From positions 1 to 54,188 of the IMG/VR virus record IMGVR_UViG_3300034220_000043: a DNA stretch of 54,188 nt; one strand, given 5' to 3'. Shown here one piece after another: positions 1 through 6,239 of the stretch (the stretch's first letter is position 1; every line of letters begins with the position of its first letter). The notes beneath the pieces are model-generated. The model ran no database searches, was not told the DNA's origin, and saw nothing but the letters and a program-made list of their open reading frames with translations. A program made the position numbers and the translations under genes. The DNA comes from a virus.

Positions 1-85
1 AGTCGGCTTCCTGCCGGTCGACGCCGAGACCTGCGCCGATGCGATCCTGCGAGATCCTCGCGTACACCGCTGCGCGCCGCTTCAC
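1..85 (-). pseudogene. Duplicated 5' end of the serine integrase gene (partial)
   Basis: The reverse strand from position 85 reads the GTG start and first 28 codons of the integrase that lies complete at 51139-52512, then stops at the window edge. It is the same sequence as the right-hand copy and need not be a second gene: in a circularised phage it would be the same gene. It marks where attP lies, immediately upstream of int, as is usual for phage serine integrases. Confidence 0.8.
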
Positions 86-127
86 GGCAGTGATGCTAGG
101 TCACGTGTTGGTACACACGAACACGAC
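1..127. repeat. 127-bp exact direct repeat, left copy (attP-type junction)
   Basis: Positions 1-127 are identical base for base to 52428-52554; the copies diverge after the shared cgac, to ggac here and atgc on the right. The repeat holds the first 28 codons of the integrase gene plus its upstream region, so this end joins the integrase side of the phage to its left arm. That is the arrangement of a circular excised phage or tandem copies, not of an attL flanked by host DNA. A length of exactly 127 equals a common maximum k-mer of short-read assemblers, so the window start may be a contig end at a graph branch (inference). Confidence 0.9.
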
Positions 128-150
128 GGACAGCACCTTTAGACGCTCCG
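90..150. other. Candidate attP region
   Basis: The phage-phage junction falls at about 127/128, where the sequence shared with attR ends. Imperfect inverted elements surround it (CGTGTT at 104-109 and AACACG at 120-125). Serine integrase attP sites are about 50 bp and asymmetric; the exact crossover dinucleotide cannot be set because attB and attL are not in the window. Confidence 0.5.
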
Positions 151-179
151 TGATGATGGGCTGGTCAGGATGCAGGTCG

Positions 180-213
180 GCCCCGGCGGTGCACCTGGGG
201 CGCATGCCGGGGC
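180..213 (-). terminator. Hairpin after the left-end operon
   Basis: GCCCCGGC at 180-187 pairs with GCCGGGGC at 206-213 around an 18-base loop. It lies downstream of the antirepressor stop on the minus strand and could stop transcription before it enters attP/int. There is no T-run, so it is a candidate only. Confidence 0.4.
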
Positions 214-240
214 CTGAGTCCTGCGGTCGGGGCCGTCAGC

Positions 241-1050
241 CTACCGTCGCATCACGGCGAGGCCCCGGTAGTTGGCCGTCCGCATCTTCCACGCCGGGTA
301 ACCCAGCTCGGTGAGCGCCATCCCGAACCGGGTCTCGGTCGGCACCTCGTCGGCGTGCGCGCGGGCCCAGGCCGAGAACGCGGTGTAGAGCTTGCGGCTC
401 GACGTGCCCATCGCGTGCGCCCCGCAGCAGCGCTGCACCCACTCCTGCACGAGCGCGGTCTCCGAGCGCGCGGTGGGCGGCGCGGGCAGGGTGTGCGGCA
501 GATGCACACCCCCGGTGGCCTGCGTGGAGGGTTCGCCGAGCGGACGGACACTGGGCGCGACCTGCGGTTGAGCGCCGGAGAGCAGAGCGGCGATCTGCGC
601 GAGCTGCCCCTCGGCCGCGGCGGCCCTGGACACCAGGTCCTGCACGAGCGCCACCGGGTCGACGACCGTCACGGTCTGGGCGGGCTGCTGCGCTACCTCC
701 GCCTCCCGCGTGCGCACCGCGAAGTACGCCTGGGCCGCAGCGATCTCCGGCTTGTTCGGGTCGCCGTTCATCGCGACGAGGTACGCCGCGAAGCGGGTGA
801 GGTCGTAGTCGGTCAGTGGACGGTTGCCGTTGATCTTCTGGGATCGCAGGAAATTGCTGGTCACGTCCATGCCGACGTTCTCCGCGGCGCGCATGGCGCG
901 GTTCAGCGGGACCTCGAAGTTCTCCCAGCGCGCGTAGTTCGTCAGCGTCTGCAGGTCGCGGGCGGACCACGTCTCCACGCCCTGCTCGTTGACGCTGCGG
1001 ATCGAGTCGAACGGCGAGGCGCCGCCGGTGCGGTCGAGGGTGGTGTTCAC
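241..1050 (-). CDS. DinD-like phage antirepressor with a primase-type C-terminal domain
   Basis: 269 residues. The N-terminal part (about 10-125) matches the DNA-damage-inducible protein D / phage antirepressor type: SPFDSIR, WSARDLQTL and YLVAMNGDPNKP are seen. After a variable linker, residues about 216-269 (LYTAFSAW ... ANYRGLAV) resemble the C-terminal winged-helix end of this phage's own primase-helicase. The GTG start at 1050 overlaps the stop of the upstream protease gene (GTGA) and has GAAGGAG just before it, which decides the start over longer in-frame extensions. Proteins of this type interfere with phage repressors or act in the SOS response; the role here is inferred. Two other long minus-strand frames over this region are out of register and lack family features. 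Confidence 0.75.
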   Translation of the reverse strand: MNTTLDRTGGASPFDSIRSVNEQGVETWSARDLQTLTNYARWENFEVPLNRAMRAAENVGMDVTSNFLRSQKINGNRPLTDYDLTRFAAYLVAMNGDPNKPEIAAAQAYFAVRTREAEVAQQPAQTVTVVDPVALVQDLVSRAAAAEGQLAQIAALLSGAQPQVAPSVRPLGEPSTQATGGVHLPHTLPAPPTARSETALVQEWVQRCCGAHAMGTSSRKLYTAFSAWARAHADEVPTETRFGMALTELGYPAWKMRTANYRGLAVMRR

Positions 1051-1409
1051 GTCGTCTCCTTCGGGGTGGTGCGGATGCGGGCTGCGTGCTCGATCTCCAG
1101 GGTGAGGCGCTCGACCTCGACCTCCTCGACCGCGGCGTTCTCCACGCCGGCTGGGCCGCGCAGCAGGTGCAGGAGCTCGTGCACCAGGGTCGGTCGCCAC
1201 TCCTCGTCGGGGAGCCCGGCGTCCAGCTCGATGCTCTGCGTGGCGAACCAGGTGCGGCCCATGAAGCCGACATCGCTGAGGTCGGCCACGCGGATGGTGA
1301 CCTCGCCGCGACGGGCGAGCACCTCGCGCAGCACGAGCGCGATGGGCAGGACGTCGGCGAGGGACGGGGGTTCCGCGGGCACGGCGGAACCAGGGATGAT
1401 GGTGCTCAC
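1047..1409 (-). CDS. ImmA/IrrE-like HExxH metalloprotease (left copy)
   Basis: 120 residues with a zinc-protease signature HELLHL near residue 76, followed by LRGPAG and an acidic EEVEVERL segment. The same layout (HELMHL, KRGP, EEEEVQRE) is present in the protein at 50645-51142, so the two are probably paralogues. ImmA/IrrE-type proteases cleave or inactivate repressors of mobile elements. The GTG start at 1409 is preceded by GGAGG at good spacing. The gene is translationally coupled to the antirepressor behind it, so both probably act together on lysogeny control. It lacks a recognisable DNA-binding domain. Confidence 0.65.
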   Translation of the reverse strand: MSTIIPGSAVPAEPPSLADVLPIALVLREVLARRGEVTIRVADLSDVGFMGRTWFATQSIELDAGLPDEEWRPTLVHELLHLLRGPAGVENAAVEEVEVERLTLEIEHAARIRTTPKETT

Positions 1410-1434
1410 GGTCAGCCTCCACGGGGCTGGTCGA

Positions 1435-1470
1435 GGGCCCGGACTCGGTGTGTCAGCACCGGCCGGGCCC
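1435..1470 (-). terminator. Hairpin between HTH regulator and protease
   Basis: GGGCCCGG at 1435-1442 pairs with CCGGGCCC at 1463-1470. It lies in the 83-bp gap after the HTH gene stop and before the protease start and may attenuate read-through; no T-run follows. Confidence 0.4.
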
Positions 1471-1492
1471 GCTCTGTGTTCGGGGTAGGGAG

Positions 1493-1762
1493 CTACTGCC
1501 CGTCGCGTCGCGGTCGACCCATCGGTCGCGGCGGTTCGACCCAGCGCGATGCGGCGGACTCCGTGACGCCGAGGCGCTCGCCGATGTCGGCGAACAGCCA
1601 GCCGCGCTTCCTCAGCTCCACGACGATCTCGTGCAGCGTCAGCTGACCGCGTCGGCTAGCCGACGCCAGGTCGAGCAGCTGCTCGTCGGTCAGGTCGTCG
1701 TAGTCGAGCTCGCCCTTCATGAGACGGACCAGTGCATTCATCACCTCGGGGGTCAGGTCCGC
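1493..1762 (-). CDS. Small helix-turn-helix regulator
   Basis: 89 residues from a GTG at 1762. The C-terminal half holds a helix-turn-helix (LFADIGERLGVTESAASRWV), preceded by an acidic helix and ending in a basic GRPRRDGQ tail. The reading frame extends upstream to a TTG at 1807, but that lies inside the 35-bp palindrome and would overlap the promoter, so GTG 1762 or ATG 1741 are better starts; no clear ribosome site precedes either. It sits next to a divergent palindromic promoter and is the natural candidate for its autorepressor, comparable in position to KorSA/KorA-type regulators of actinomycete conjugative elements. The family is not firmly recognised. Confidence 0.6.
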   Translation of the reverse strand, partial: ADLTPEVMNALVRLMKGELDYDDLTDEQLLDLASASRRGQLTLHEIVVELRKRGWLFADIGERLGVTESAASRWVEPPRPMGRPRRDGQ

Positions 1763-1792
1763 CACGCGGCGGATCGTAGGGCATCGGGGCCG

Positions 1793-1827
1793 CTTGAAAC
1801 TTAGCAAGCAACTTGCTAGGTTTCAAG
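1793..1827. promoter_or_regulatory. 35-bp near-perfect palindrome with overlapping divergent promoters
   Basis: Arms of 16 bases with one mismatch flank a 3-base centre: the left half reads CTTGAAACTTAGCAAG and the right half mirrors it. On the plus strand TTGAAA (1794-1799), a 17-base spacer and TAGGTT (1817-1822) form a promoter. On the minus strand TTGAAA (1826-1821), 17 bases and TAAGTT (1803-1798) form another. Because of the symmetry each -10 overlaps the other's -35, so a dimer bound at the centre would block both. It should drive the small-gene/transfer module rightward and the HTH regulator leftward. Confidence 0.7.
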
Positions 1828-1851
1828 TACACCAACACCGAGGAGCTCCCG

Positions 1852-1989
1852 ATGCCCAGCAGCACCGACCAGCCCACCGAGACCAGCGCCGAGCAGCCGA
1901 CGCCGGCCCCCGCCCCGCGCTGCGGGGTCTGCGCGACGATCCCCGCCGCGGTCGTCGCCCGGAACACCTGCCCGAACGAGGCCCGCTGA
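1852..1989 (+). CDS. Small CxxC protein, first gene of the rightward module
   Basis: 45 residues beginning ATG with GAGGAG at 1840-1845. The N-terminal half is Pro/Thr/Glu-rich and unstructured; a CGVC pair and a further Cys near the end suggest metal or redox binding. Its stop overlaps the next start (TGATG). Transcription would begin about 20 bases upstream at the palindromic promoter. No family recognised. Confidence 0.5.
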   Translation: MPSSTDQPTETSAEQPTPAPAPRCGVCATIPAAVVARNTCPNEAR

Positions 1990-2147
1990 TGGCCCGCCGC
2001 GACCACCAGCCGGACAGCCGCAGGCGCAGCACCGAGGCCGAGCCGGGACAGCACCCGCCCGGCCGGCCGTCGCTGCCGCCCAGGCCCAGCGACCCCGACC
2101 ACCTCGGCGTCGACCCCCGCGACCACGTGCAGCGAGGTGGCCGCTGA
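1989..2147 (+). CDS. Small basic, disordered protein
   Basis: 52 residues, rich in Arg, Pro, Asp and His, with no predicted fold. It is supported mainly by one-base stop/start overlaps (TGATG) on both sides, the coupling pattern used throughout this module. Function unknown. Confidence 0.4.
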   Translation: MARRDHQPDSRRRSTEAEPGQHPPGRPSLPPRPSDPDHLGVDPRDHVQRGGR

Positions 2148-2275
2148 TGCCCGGCACCGAGCAGCCCGCCGAGACCCGCGCCGAGGCCACGGCCCGCATC
2201 CACGCCGAGCTGAAGGCGGCGGAGGCCCGGCTCGACGAGCAGACGCGCGCCGCGAGCACGAGGGAGCACCGATGA
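2147..2275 (+). CDS. Small charged helical protein
   Basis: 42 residues. The middle (AEATARIHAELKAAEARLDEQ) looks like a single amphipathic helix or short coiled coil. It is coupled by TGATG upstream and ATGA downstream. Function unknown. Confidence 0.45.
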   Translation: MPGTEQPAETRAEATARIHAELKAAEARLDEQTRAASTREHR

Positions 2276-2436
2276 CGAGTCGCCGGTGGGACAAGCAGCC
2301 CGAGACCGAGAAGGACGCCCGGTTCTTCGACCTGCGCGAGTCCGGCTACCGCGGGTGGATCGACCAGGACGGCAACGCCGTCTCCGCCGCCGAGAAGGCG
2401 CGGCTCGACGACGAGGCGCAGAAGGGCGGCCGGTGA
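2272..2436 (+). CDS. Small hypothetical protein (FFDLRESGYRGWIDQDG)
   Basis: 54 residues starting at an ATGA overlap. A compact aromatic centre (FFDLRESGYRGWIDQDGNAV) is followed by an acidic helix, which looks like a folded mini-domain rather than noise. Its stop overlaps the next ATG (TGATG). Not recognised. Confidence 0.5.
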   Translation: MTSRRWDKQPETEKDARFFDLRESGYRGWIDQDGNAVSAAEKARLDDEAQKGGR

Positions 2437-2634
2437 TGGGCTGGCTGCGTGGGCACGACCGGTTCGTCGAGCACCGGGACGACTTCGACGCCGCGTCCGC
2501 CGCGGTGGACCACGCCAGGACCCCTGCCGAGCGGAACGCGGCGCTGGAGCGGAGCCGCGTCGCTGGAGCGGAGCCGCGTCGCACTGGAGGCGATGGAGCA
2601 GCAGCGCGCCGCCAACGGCAGGAGCGGCGGGTGA
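2436..2634 (+). pseudogene. Small gene frame-shifted by a 19-bp tandem duplication
   Basis: ATG 2436 opens a frame reading MGWLRGHDRFVEHRDDF. A perfect 19-bp tandem duplication (2543-2561 and 2562-2580) shifts the phase by +1. Without one copy the gene would end ALEAMEQQRAANGRSGG at TGA 2632-2634, overlapping the GTG start of the next gene (GTGA), the usual arrangement here. As written, the frame runs on into the downstream peptidase, giving a 246-residue fusion (2436-3176). Confidence 0.65.
2543..2580. repeat. 19-bp perfect tandem duplication
   Basis: Two adjacent identical copies of a 19-mer starting GCTGGAGCGGAGCCGC. Because 19 is not a multiple of three it moves the reading frame and joins two otherwise separate genes. 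A recent slippage event or an assembly error are both possible. Confidence 0.9.
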
Positions 2635-3176
2635 AGGCGCTGCTCGCCGCTGCCGCGCTGGGCCTGCTGCTGGCGGTCCAGCGCGGCGCCCTCGACGGGC
2701 TCGGCCCGGCGCTGCTGCTCGTCCTCCTGGCCGCCGTCGCCGTGTGGGCGCTCGGCGGACGCTCCACCGCGGGCCGCTCGGTCGCCGTCCGCGGCCACGC
2801 ACACGGGTCCGGCGCCCTGCAGGAGGTCGCGACCCACGAGGCCGGCCACGCCGTCGCGGCGCGCGCCCTGGGCGGCCGGGTCCGCTCGGCCACCGTGTCG
2901 GCCGACGGCCGGAGCGGGCTCGTGCGGGCGACGCTGCCGACGCAGTCCAGCCAGGCGGCCATCACCTTCTGGGCGGCCGGGCGCATCGCCGCGGGCACCT
3001 CGCGCGGGGCGAGCGCCGACGACGACCTGATCCGCCGCGAGCTGCGCACCGTGCCGTCGGCCGAGCGCGGCCGGATGCGGCGCGCCGCCGAGCGGGACGC
3101 CGCCCGCATCGTCAGCCGGTCCGCCGGCCCCATCCGCCGCGACGCGGCACGACTCATCGAGAGGAGACGGCTGTGA
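2631..3176 (+). CDS. Membrane-anchored HEAGH metallopeptidase-like protein
   Basis: 181 residues from GTG 2631, with an AGGAG at 2620-2624 that supports independent initiation. Two hydrophobic segments (LLAAAALGLLLAVQ and ALLLVLLAAVAVWAL) suggest a membrane anchor or hairpin, followed by VATHEAGHAVAARALG, the zinc-binding helix of M41/FtsH-type peptidases, and a basic C-terminus (AGRIAAG, ADDDLIRREL). Such proteins occur in actinomycete plasmids and prophages; the substrate is unknown. The upstream small gene now reads in frame into it because of the tandem duplication, so the current product may be the fusion. Confidence 0.65.
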   Translation: MKALLAAAALGLLLAVQRGALDGLGPALLLVLLAAVAVWALGGRSTAGRSVAVRGHAHGSGALQEVATHEAGHAVAARALGGRVRSATVSADGRSGLVRATLPTQSSQAAITFWAAGRIAAGTSRGASADDDLIRRELRTVPSAERGRMRRAAERDAARIVSRSAGPIRRDAARLIERRRL

Positions 3177-3328
3177 GGTTCGCCGACCTGGTTTCGATCG
3201 GGGTGATGGCCCTGGTCCTGTTCGTCGTGGTCGTCGCCGCCCTGCTGGCTGCCGAGGCGGCGTCCCGCCGGATCTGGCCCGACCGGCGCGGCCTGGCCAG
3301 CTGGCCGTCCAGGCGAGGACCGTCGTGA
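3173..3328 (+). CDS. Small single-pass membrane protein
   Basis: 51 residues from GTG 3173, with a GAGGAG ribosome site. One hydrophobic helix (VMALVLFVVVVAALLAAEAA) is followed by a basic, aromatic tail. It overlaps the stop upstream and the start downstream by GTGA. Its position before the SpdB-like gene recalls the small Spd membrane proteins of actinomycete conjugative plasmids, but the resemblance is positional only. Confidence 0.55.
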   Translation: MRFADLVSIGVMALVLFVVVVAALLAAEAASRRIWPDRRGLASWPSRRGPS

Positions 3329-3996
3329 AGGCGCTGCTCACTCGGCTCCGCCAGCTCGACGTCGCCGCCGGCGCCGAGCGGCTGGTGCTCGTCGCCGTCC
3401 TGGGCATCGCCGCGCTGGTCTCGTACACCCACCTCCGCGACGTGTGGACCGCGTCCGGGTCGCCGTGGGCCGACGTCGGCCCGCTGCTCGTCGACGGGCT
3501 GTTCGCCGCGGCGTGGCTGCGGATGCGCCGCCGCCGCCGCGAGGGCGTGCCCGTCGGGGGGCTGGCCTGGACCGCGCTCGGGCTGGCGCTGGCGGCGACG
3601 CTGGCGGGCAATCTCGCCGCGCCGTGGGTGCACGGTCGAGAGGACGTGCTGGCGTACGTGGTGGCGGCCTGGCCCGCCGTCGCCTTCGCGTTGGTGTGGG
3701 AGCTGGTGACCGGCCACGGCCGCGCGCCCACCGACGACCCGGCCGAGGAGCCGGACGCTGCCGCGGACGAGCCCGCCCCGCCGCCGCGCCAGCCCGAGGT
3801 GGAGGAGCTGGCGCCCGCGCCGCTGGACGTGGAGAGCTGGGAGGAGAAGCGCGACCGGCTGCTCGACGAGGGCGTCGGCCGGCCGACGCTGAGCCGCGAG
3901 CTGGGCATCAGCGACTACGAGGCCCGCCAGCTCGTCGAGACGCGGAAGCTGCTCGTCACCAGCACCGCCAACGGCCACCAGGTGGCGGGCCCGTGA
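3325..3996 (+). CDS. DUF2637/SpdB-like membrane protein with C-terminal HTH
   Basis: 223 residues from a GTG in a GTGA overlap. Four hydrophobic segments fall in residues about 18-130 (LVLVAVLGIAALVSYTHL, DGLFAAAWL, LALAATLAGNLAAP, AAWPAVAFALVWELV), the DUF2637 pattern found on Streptomyces plasmids and integrative conjugative elements. An acidic, proline-rich linker leads to a C-terminal helix-turn-helix-like segment (RPTLSRELGISDYEARQLV). Spd proteins act in intramycelial plasmid spreading. The gene lies directly before, and is coupled to, the TraB-like translocase, the same neighbourhood as in those elements. Confidence 0.75.
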   Translation: MKALLTRLRQLDVAAGAERLVLVAVLGIAALVSYTHLRDVWTASGSPWADVGPLLVDGLFAAAWLRMRRRRREGVPVGGLAWTALGLALAATLAGNLAAPWVHGREDVLAYVVAAWPAVAFALVWELVTGHGRAPTDDPAEEPDAAADEPAPPPRQPEVEELAPAPLDVESWEEKRDRLLDEGVGRPTLSRELGISDYEARQLVETRKLLVTSTANGHQVAGP

Positions 3997-6170
3997 CGCT
4001 GGAGAAGCGCCCGCAGACCGACCTCGTGCCGGTGCAGCAGCCGGTGCAGGAGCGGGTCCGGCAGCACCTCGTCGCGCGCCGGGTCGCGGTCGTCGCCACC
4101 AGTCGCAGGCGGGCGTGGACGGCGTGGCGGGTGGCGCGCCAGCTCCCCGGCACGGCCTGGTGGCTCCTGGTGTACACCCCCCGCGGGGCCTGGCGGCTGC
4201 TGACGGCGTGGGCCCGCTACCTGCGGGATGTCGAGACCAGCGAGCTGCGCAGCCACCACGTCGGGACGCACGAGACCCCGGAGTACGTCCGCGCGTCGAA
4301 GGAGCGCGCGGCGAACCTACGGGCCCGCGCGCTCGGCTCCGCGCTGCTGGTGGCGCCCGGGCTGGTGCTGCTGCTGGCGTGGCTGGCGCCGCAGGTGCTG
4401 GCCTGGCTGGCCGCTGGCGGGGCGCTGGTGCTCGCCGTGAAGGTGCTCCCGCGGAAGGAGTGGTGGGAGATCCTGCTGCCGCCGGCCGCGGCGTACGGGG
4501 CGTGGTGGGTGACGCCCGACCTGGCGGCCCGGGTGCCGCACCCTCCAGGCTGGCTGGTGACGCTGGGCCTCGCGCTGGCGGTGGTGGTGTGCGGCTGGCA
4601 CGGCCGCCAGCTGGAGCGCCCGCTTGTCACCCTGCCGATGCGCGAGCACACCGAGGGGGACCTCCCGGCGAAGCCGACCGCGACGATGGTGGTCGACGCG
4701 CTGTGCCGCGCCGGGATCCCCGGCATGACCCTGCAGCAGGCCGACCGCGTGCACGACGAGACCCGGGTCATCGCGCCTGGCGTCGCCAGCTCGACGCACG
4801 GCTACATCGTCGAGCTGGAGCTGCCGCCTGGCGTGACCGTCGACATGGTGGTGAAGCAGCGCCCCCCGCTCGCCGCCGCGCTGCGCCGCGACCTGTCGAC
4901 GGTGTGGCCGTCCGGCAACCCCGAGCGGCACCCCGGCTACCTGCGCCTGTTCCTGTCGCACAAGCCGATGAACAGGGCGCGGCAGCCCGAGTGGCCGGTC
5001 GCGGTCGGCAAGCCGCTGTCCTACTTCGACGCCTTCCCGATGTTCACCGACGAGCAGCTGCGCTGGGTCGACCTCGTCCTGGCCGGCACGCACATGGCGA
5101 TGGGCGGAGCGTCCGGCTCGGGCAAGTCGGTCGGGCTCCGCCAGTTCGGCGTCGCGCTGGGGTTCGCGCTGGACACCGACATCATCGTGTTCGACGGCAA
5201 GCGCTCCGGGGACCTCAACCCGATCCGCGAGCTGTGCGTCGGCTTCTTCGAGGGCGCCGAGCCGGAGGACGTGCAGGAGCAGCTCGCCTGCCTGCGCTGG
5301 CTGGTCGCCGAGCGGGAGCGCCGCGCCCGGTTCCTGGCGTCGCTGCCGCGCGAGGAGAACCGCCAGTCGAAGGTGACCCGCGAGCTCGCGGCGAAGTACC
5401 CCGACCAGCTCGCGCCGATCGTCGTGCTGTTCGACGAGGTGCAGGAGTACACGGAGTACGGCATCAAGGGGAACAAGACCGAGAAGAAGATCCGCGACGA
5501 GTTCGTCGCGCTGCTGACCAAGCTGGCCCGCCTCGCCCGCGCGGCCGGCATCAGCCTGGTGTTCGTCTCGCAGAAGCCCGACGCCTCCGTGCTCCCCTCG
5601 GCGATCATGGGCAACTGCGGGATCCGCGTGGCGTTCCGGGTGCTGGAGCAGGTGCACAACGACCAGATCCTCGGCACGAGCGCCAGGAAGAACGGCGTCG
5701 ACGCGACCATGTTCACGCTGCAGGACCGCGGCATCGCCTGGGTCCGAGGCGGCGAGTCGGCCGACACGATGGTCGCGCGCACCTGGTCGCCGATGATCGA
5801 CCTCGACCTCGCCGACGAGCTGGCCGCCAAGGCGTACGCGCTGCGCAAGGCGGCCGGTCGTCTGCCCGCGTCGGACGACGTCGTCGACGCCATCGTGGTG
5901 CTCGACGAGGTGGTCGACTGCACTCGCGTGCTGATCCAGTGGGACCGCGACCGTGCGCACCTCAGCGAGCTGGCCGGGTGGCTCGCCGACGCGAAGCCCG
6001 ACTACGCGGGGCTCGACGCGGCCGAGCTGGGGAAGCGGCTGCGCAACCGCGGCGTCGCCGTCCGGCAGGTCCGTGTTGCCGAGCGCGTGACGGCCGGCGT
6101 CCGGCTGGTCGACCTGCAGGAACGCGGCGCGGACGCGGTGCTCGATCTCGACAACAGCGACGAGGAGTGA
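3993..6170 (+). CDS. TraB/FtsK/SpoIIIE-family DNA translocase
   Basis: 725 residues. Residues about 115-205 carry three to four membrane segments. The motor domain has Walker A GGASGSGKSVGL near 371-380 and Walker B IVVLFDEVQEY near 475-485, then FVSQKPDASVLP and IMGNCGIRVAFRV, typical FtsK/TraB signatures. The last ~100 residues look like a winged-helix gamma-type domain. Actinomycete TraB proteins move double-stranded plasmid DNA between mycelial cells as a hexamer and recognise short repeats; an alternative role is DNA partition or injection control in the phage. The GTG start overlaps the SpdB-like stop. A cluster of 9-mer repeats begins in its 3' end. Confidence 0.85.
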   Translation: MTLEKRPQTDLVPVQQPVQERVRQHLVARRVAVVATSRRRAWTAWRVARQLPGTAWWLLVYTPRGAWRLLTAWARYLRDVETSELRSHHVGTHETPEYVRASKERAANLRARALGSALLVAPGLVLLLAWLAPQVLAWLAAGGALVLAVKVLPRKEWWEILLPPAAAYGAWWVTPDLAARVPHPPGWLVTLGLALAVVVCGWHGRQLERPLVTLPMREHTEGDLPAKPTATMVVDALCRAGIPGMTLQQADRVHDETRVIAPGVASSTHGYIVELELPPGVTVDMVVKQRPPLAAALRRDLSTVWPSGNPERHPGYLRLFLSHKPMNRARQPEWPVAVGKPLSYFDAFPMFTDEQLRWVDLVLAGTHMAMGGASGSGKSVGLRQFGVALGFALDTDIIVFDGKRSGDLNPIRELCVGFFEGAEPEDVQEQLACLRWLVAERERRARFLASLPREENRQSKVTRELAAKYPDQLAPIVVLFDEVQEYTEYGIKGNKTEKKIRDEFVALLTKLARLARAAGISLVFVSQKPDASVLPSAIMGNCGIRVAFRVLEQVHNDQILGTSARKNGVDATMFTLQDRGIAWVRGGESADTMVARTWSPMIDLDLADELAAKAYALRKAAGRLPASDDVVDAIVVLDEVVDCTRVLIQWDRDRAHLSELAGWLADAKPDYAGLDAAELGKRLRNRGVAVRQVRVAERVTAGVRLVDLQERGADAVLDLDNSDEE

Positions 6171-6239
6171 AGCGCATGTGCAGGTCAGGGCGTTGTCGGG
6201 CGTGTTGTCGAGCGACAACGTCCGCGGGGTTCGACAACA
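6148..6239. repeat. Cluster of TCGACAACA / TGTTGTCGA repeats
   Basis: TCGACAACA occurs at 6148-6156 and 6231-6239, and its complement TGTTGTCGA at 6203-6211. Shorter half-sites are GTTGTCG at 6192-6198 and CGACAAC at 6213-6219. The centre (6204-6219) is a perfect GTTGTCG-AG-CGACAAC palindrome. The cluster spans the translocase stop codon. In Streptomyces plasmids the TraB recognition locus (clt) lies next to traB, so this is a candidate clt-like or operator region (inference). Confidence 0.6.

Noticed and set aside
1-127. Reading the terminal repeat as a transposon-style target duplication
   Set aside because: The repeat contains the integrase 5' end, far too long and specific for a target-site duplication; an attP/attR relation explains it.
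128-240. tRNA or tmRNA gene at the attachment site
   Set aside because: No cloverleaf, anticodon arm or CCA-type end could be found at either junction; serine integrases do not need one.
39-314. Plus-strand ORF spanning the left junction
   Set aside because: It reads antisense through integrase and attP sequence and has no protein features; a matching start appears at the right copy only because of the repeat.
236-1273. Alternative minus-strand frame over the antirepressor
   Set aside because: Arg/Pro/Ala-rich out-of-frame translation; the 241-1050 frame shows DinD-like sequence and coupling.
3444-3992. Extending the translocase start upstream to 3444
   Set aside because: The added residues are an out-of-frame reading of the SpdB-like gene; GTG 3993 overlaps that gene's stop in the usual GTGA form.
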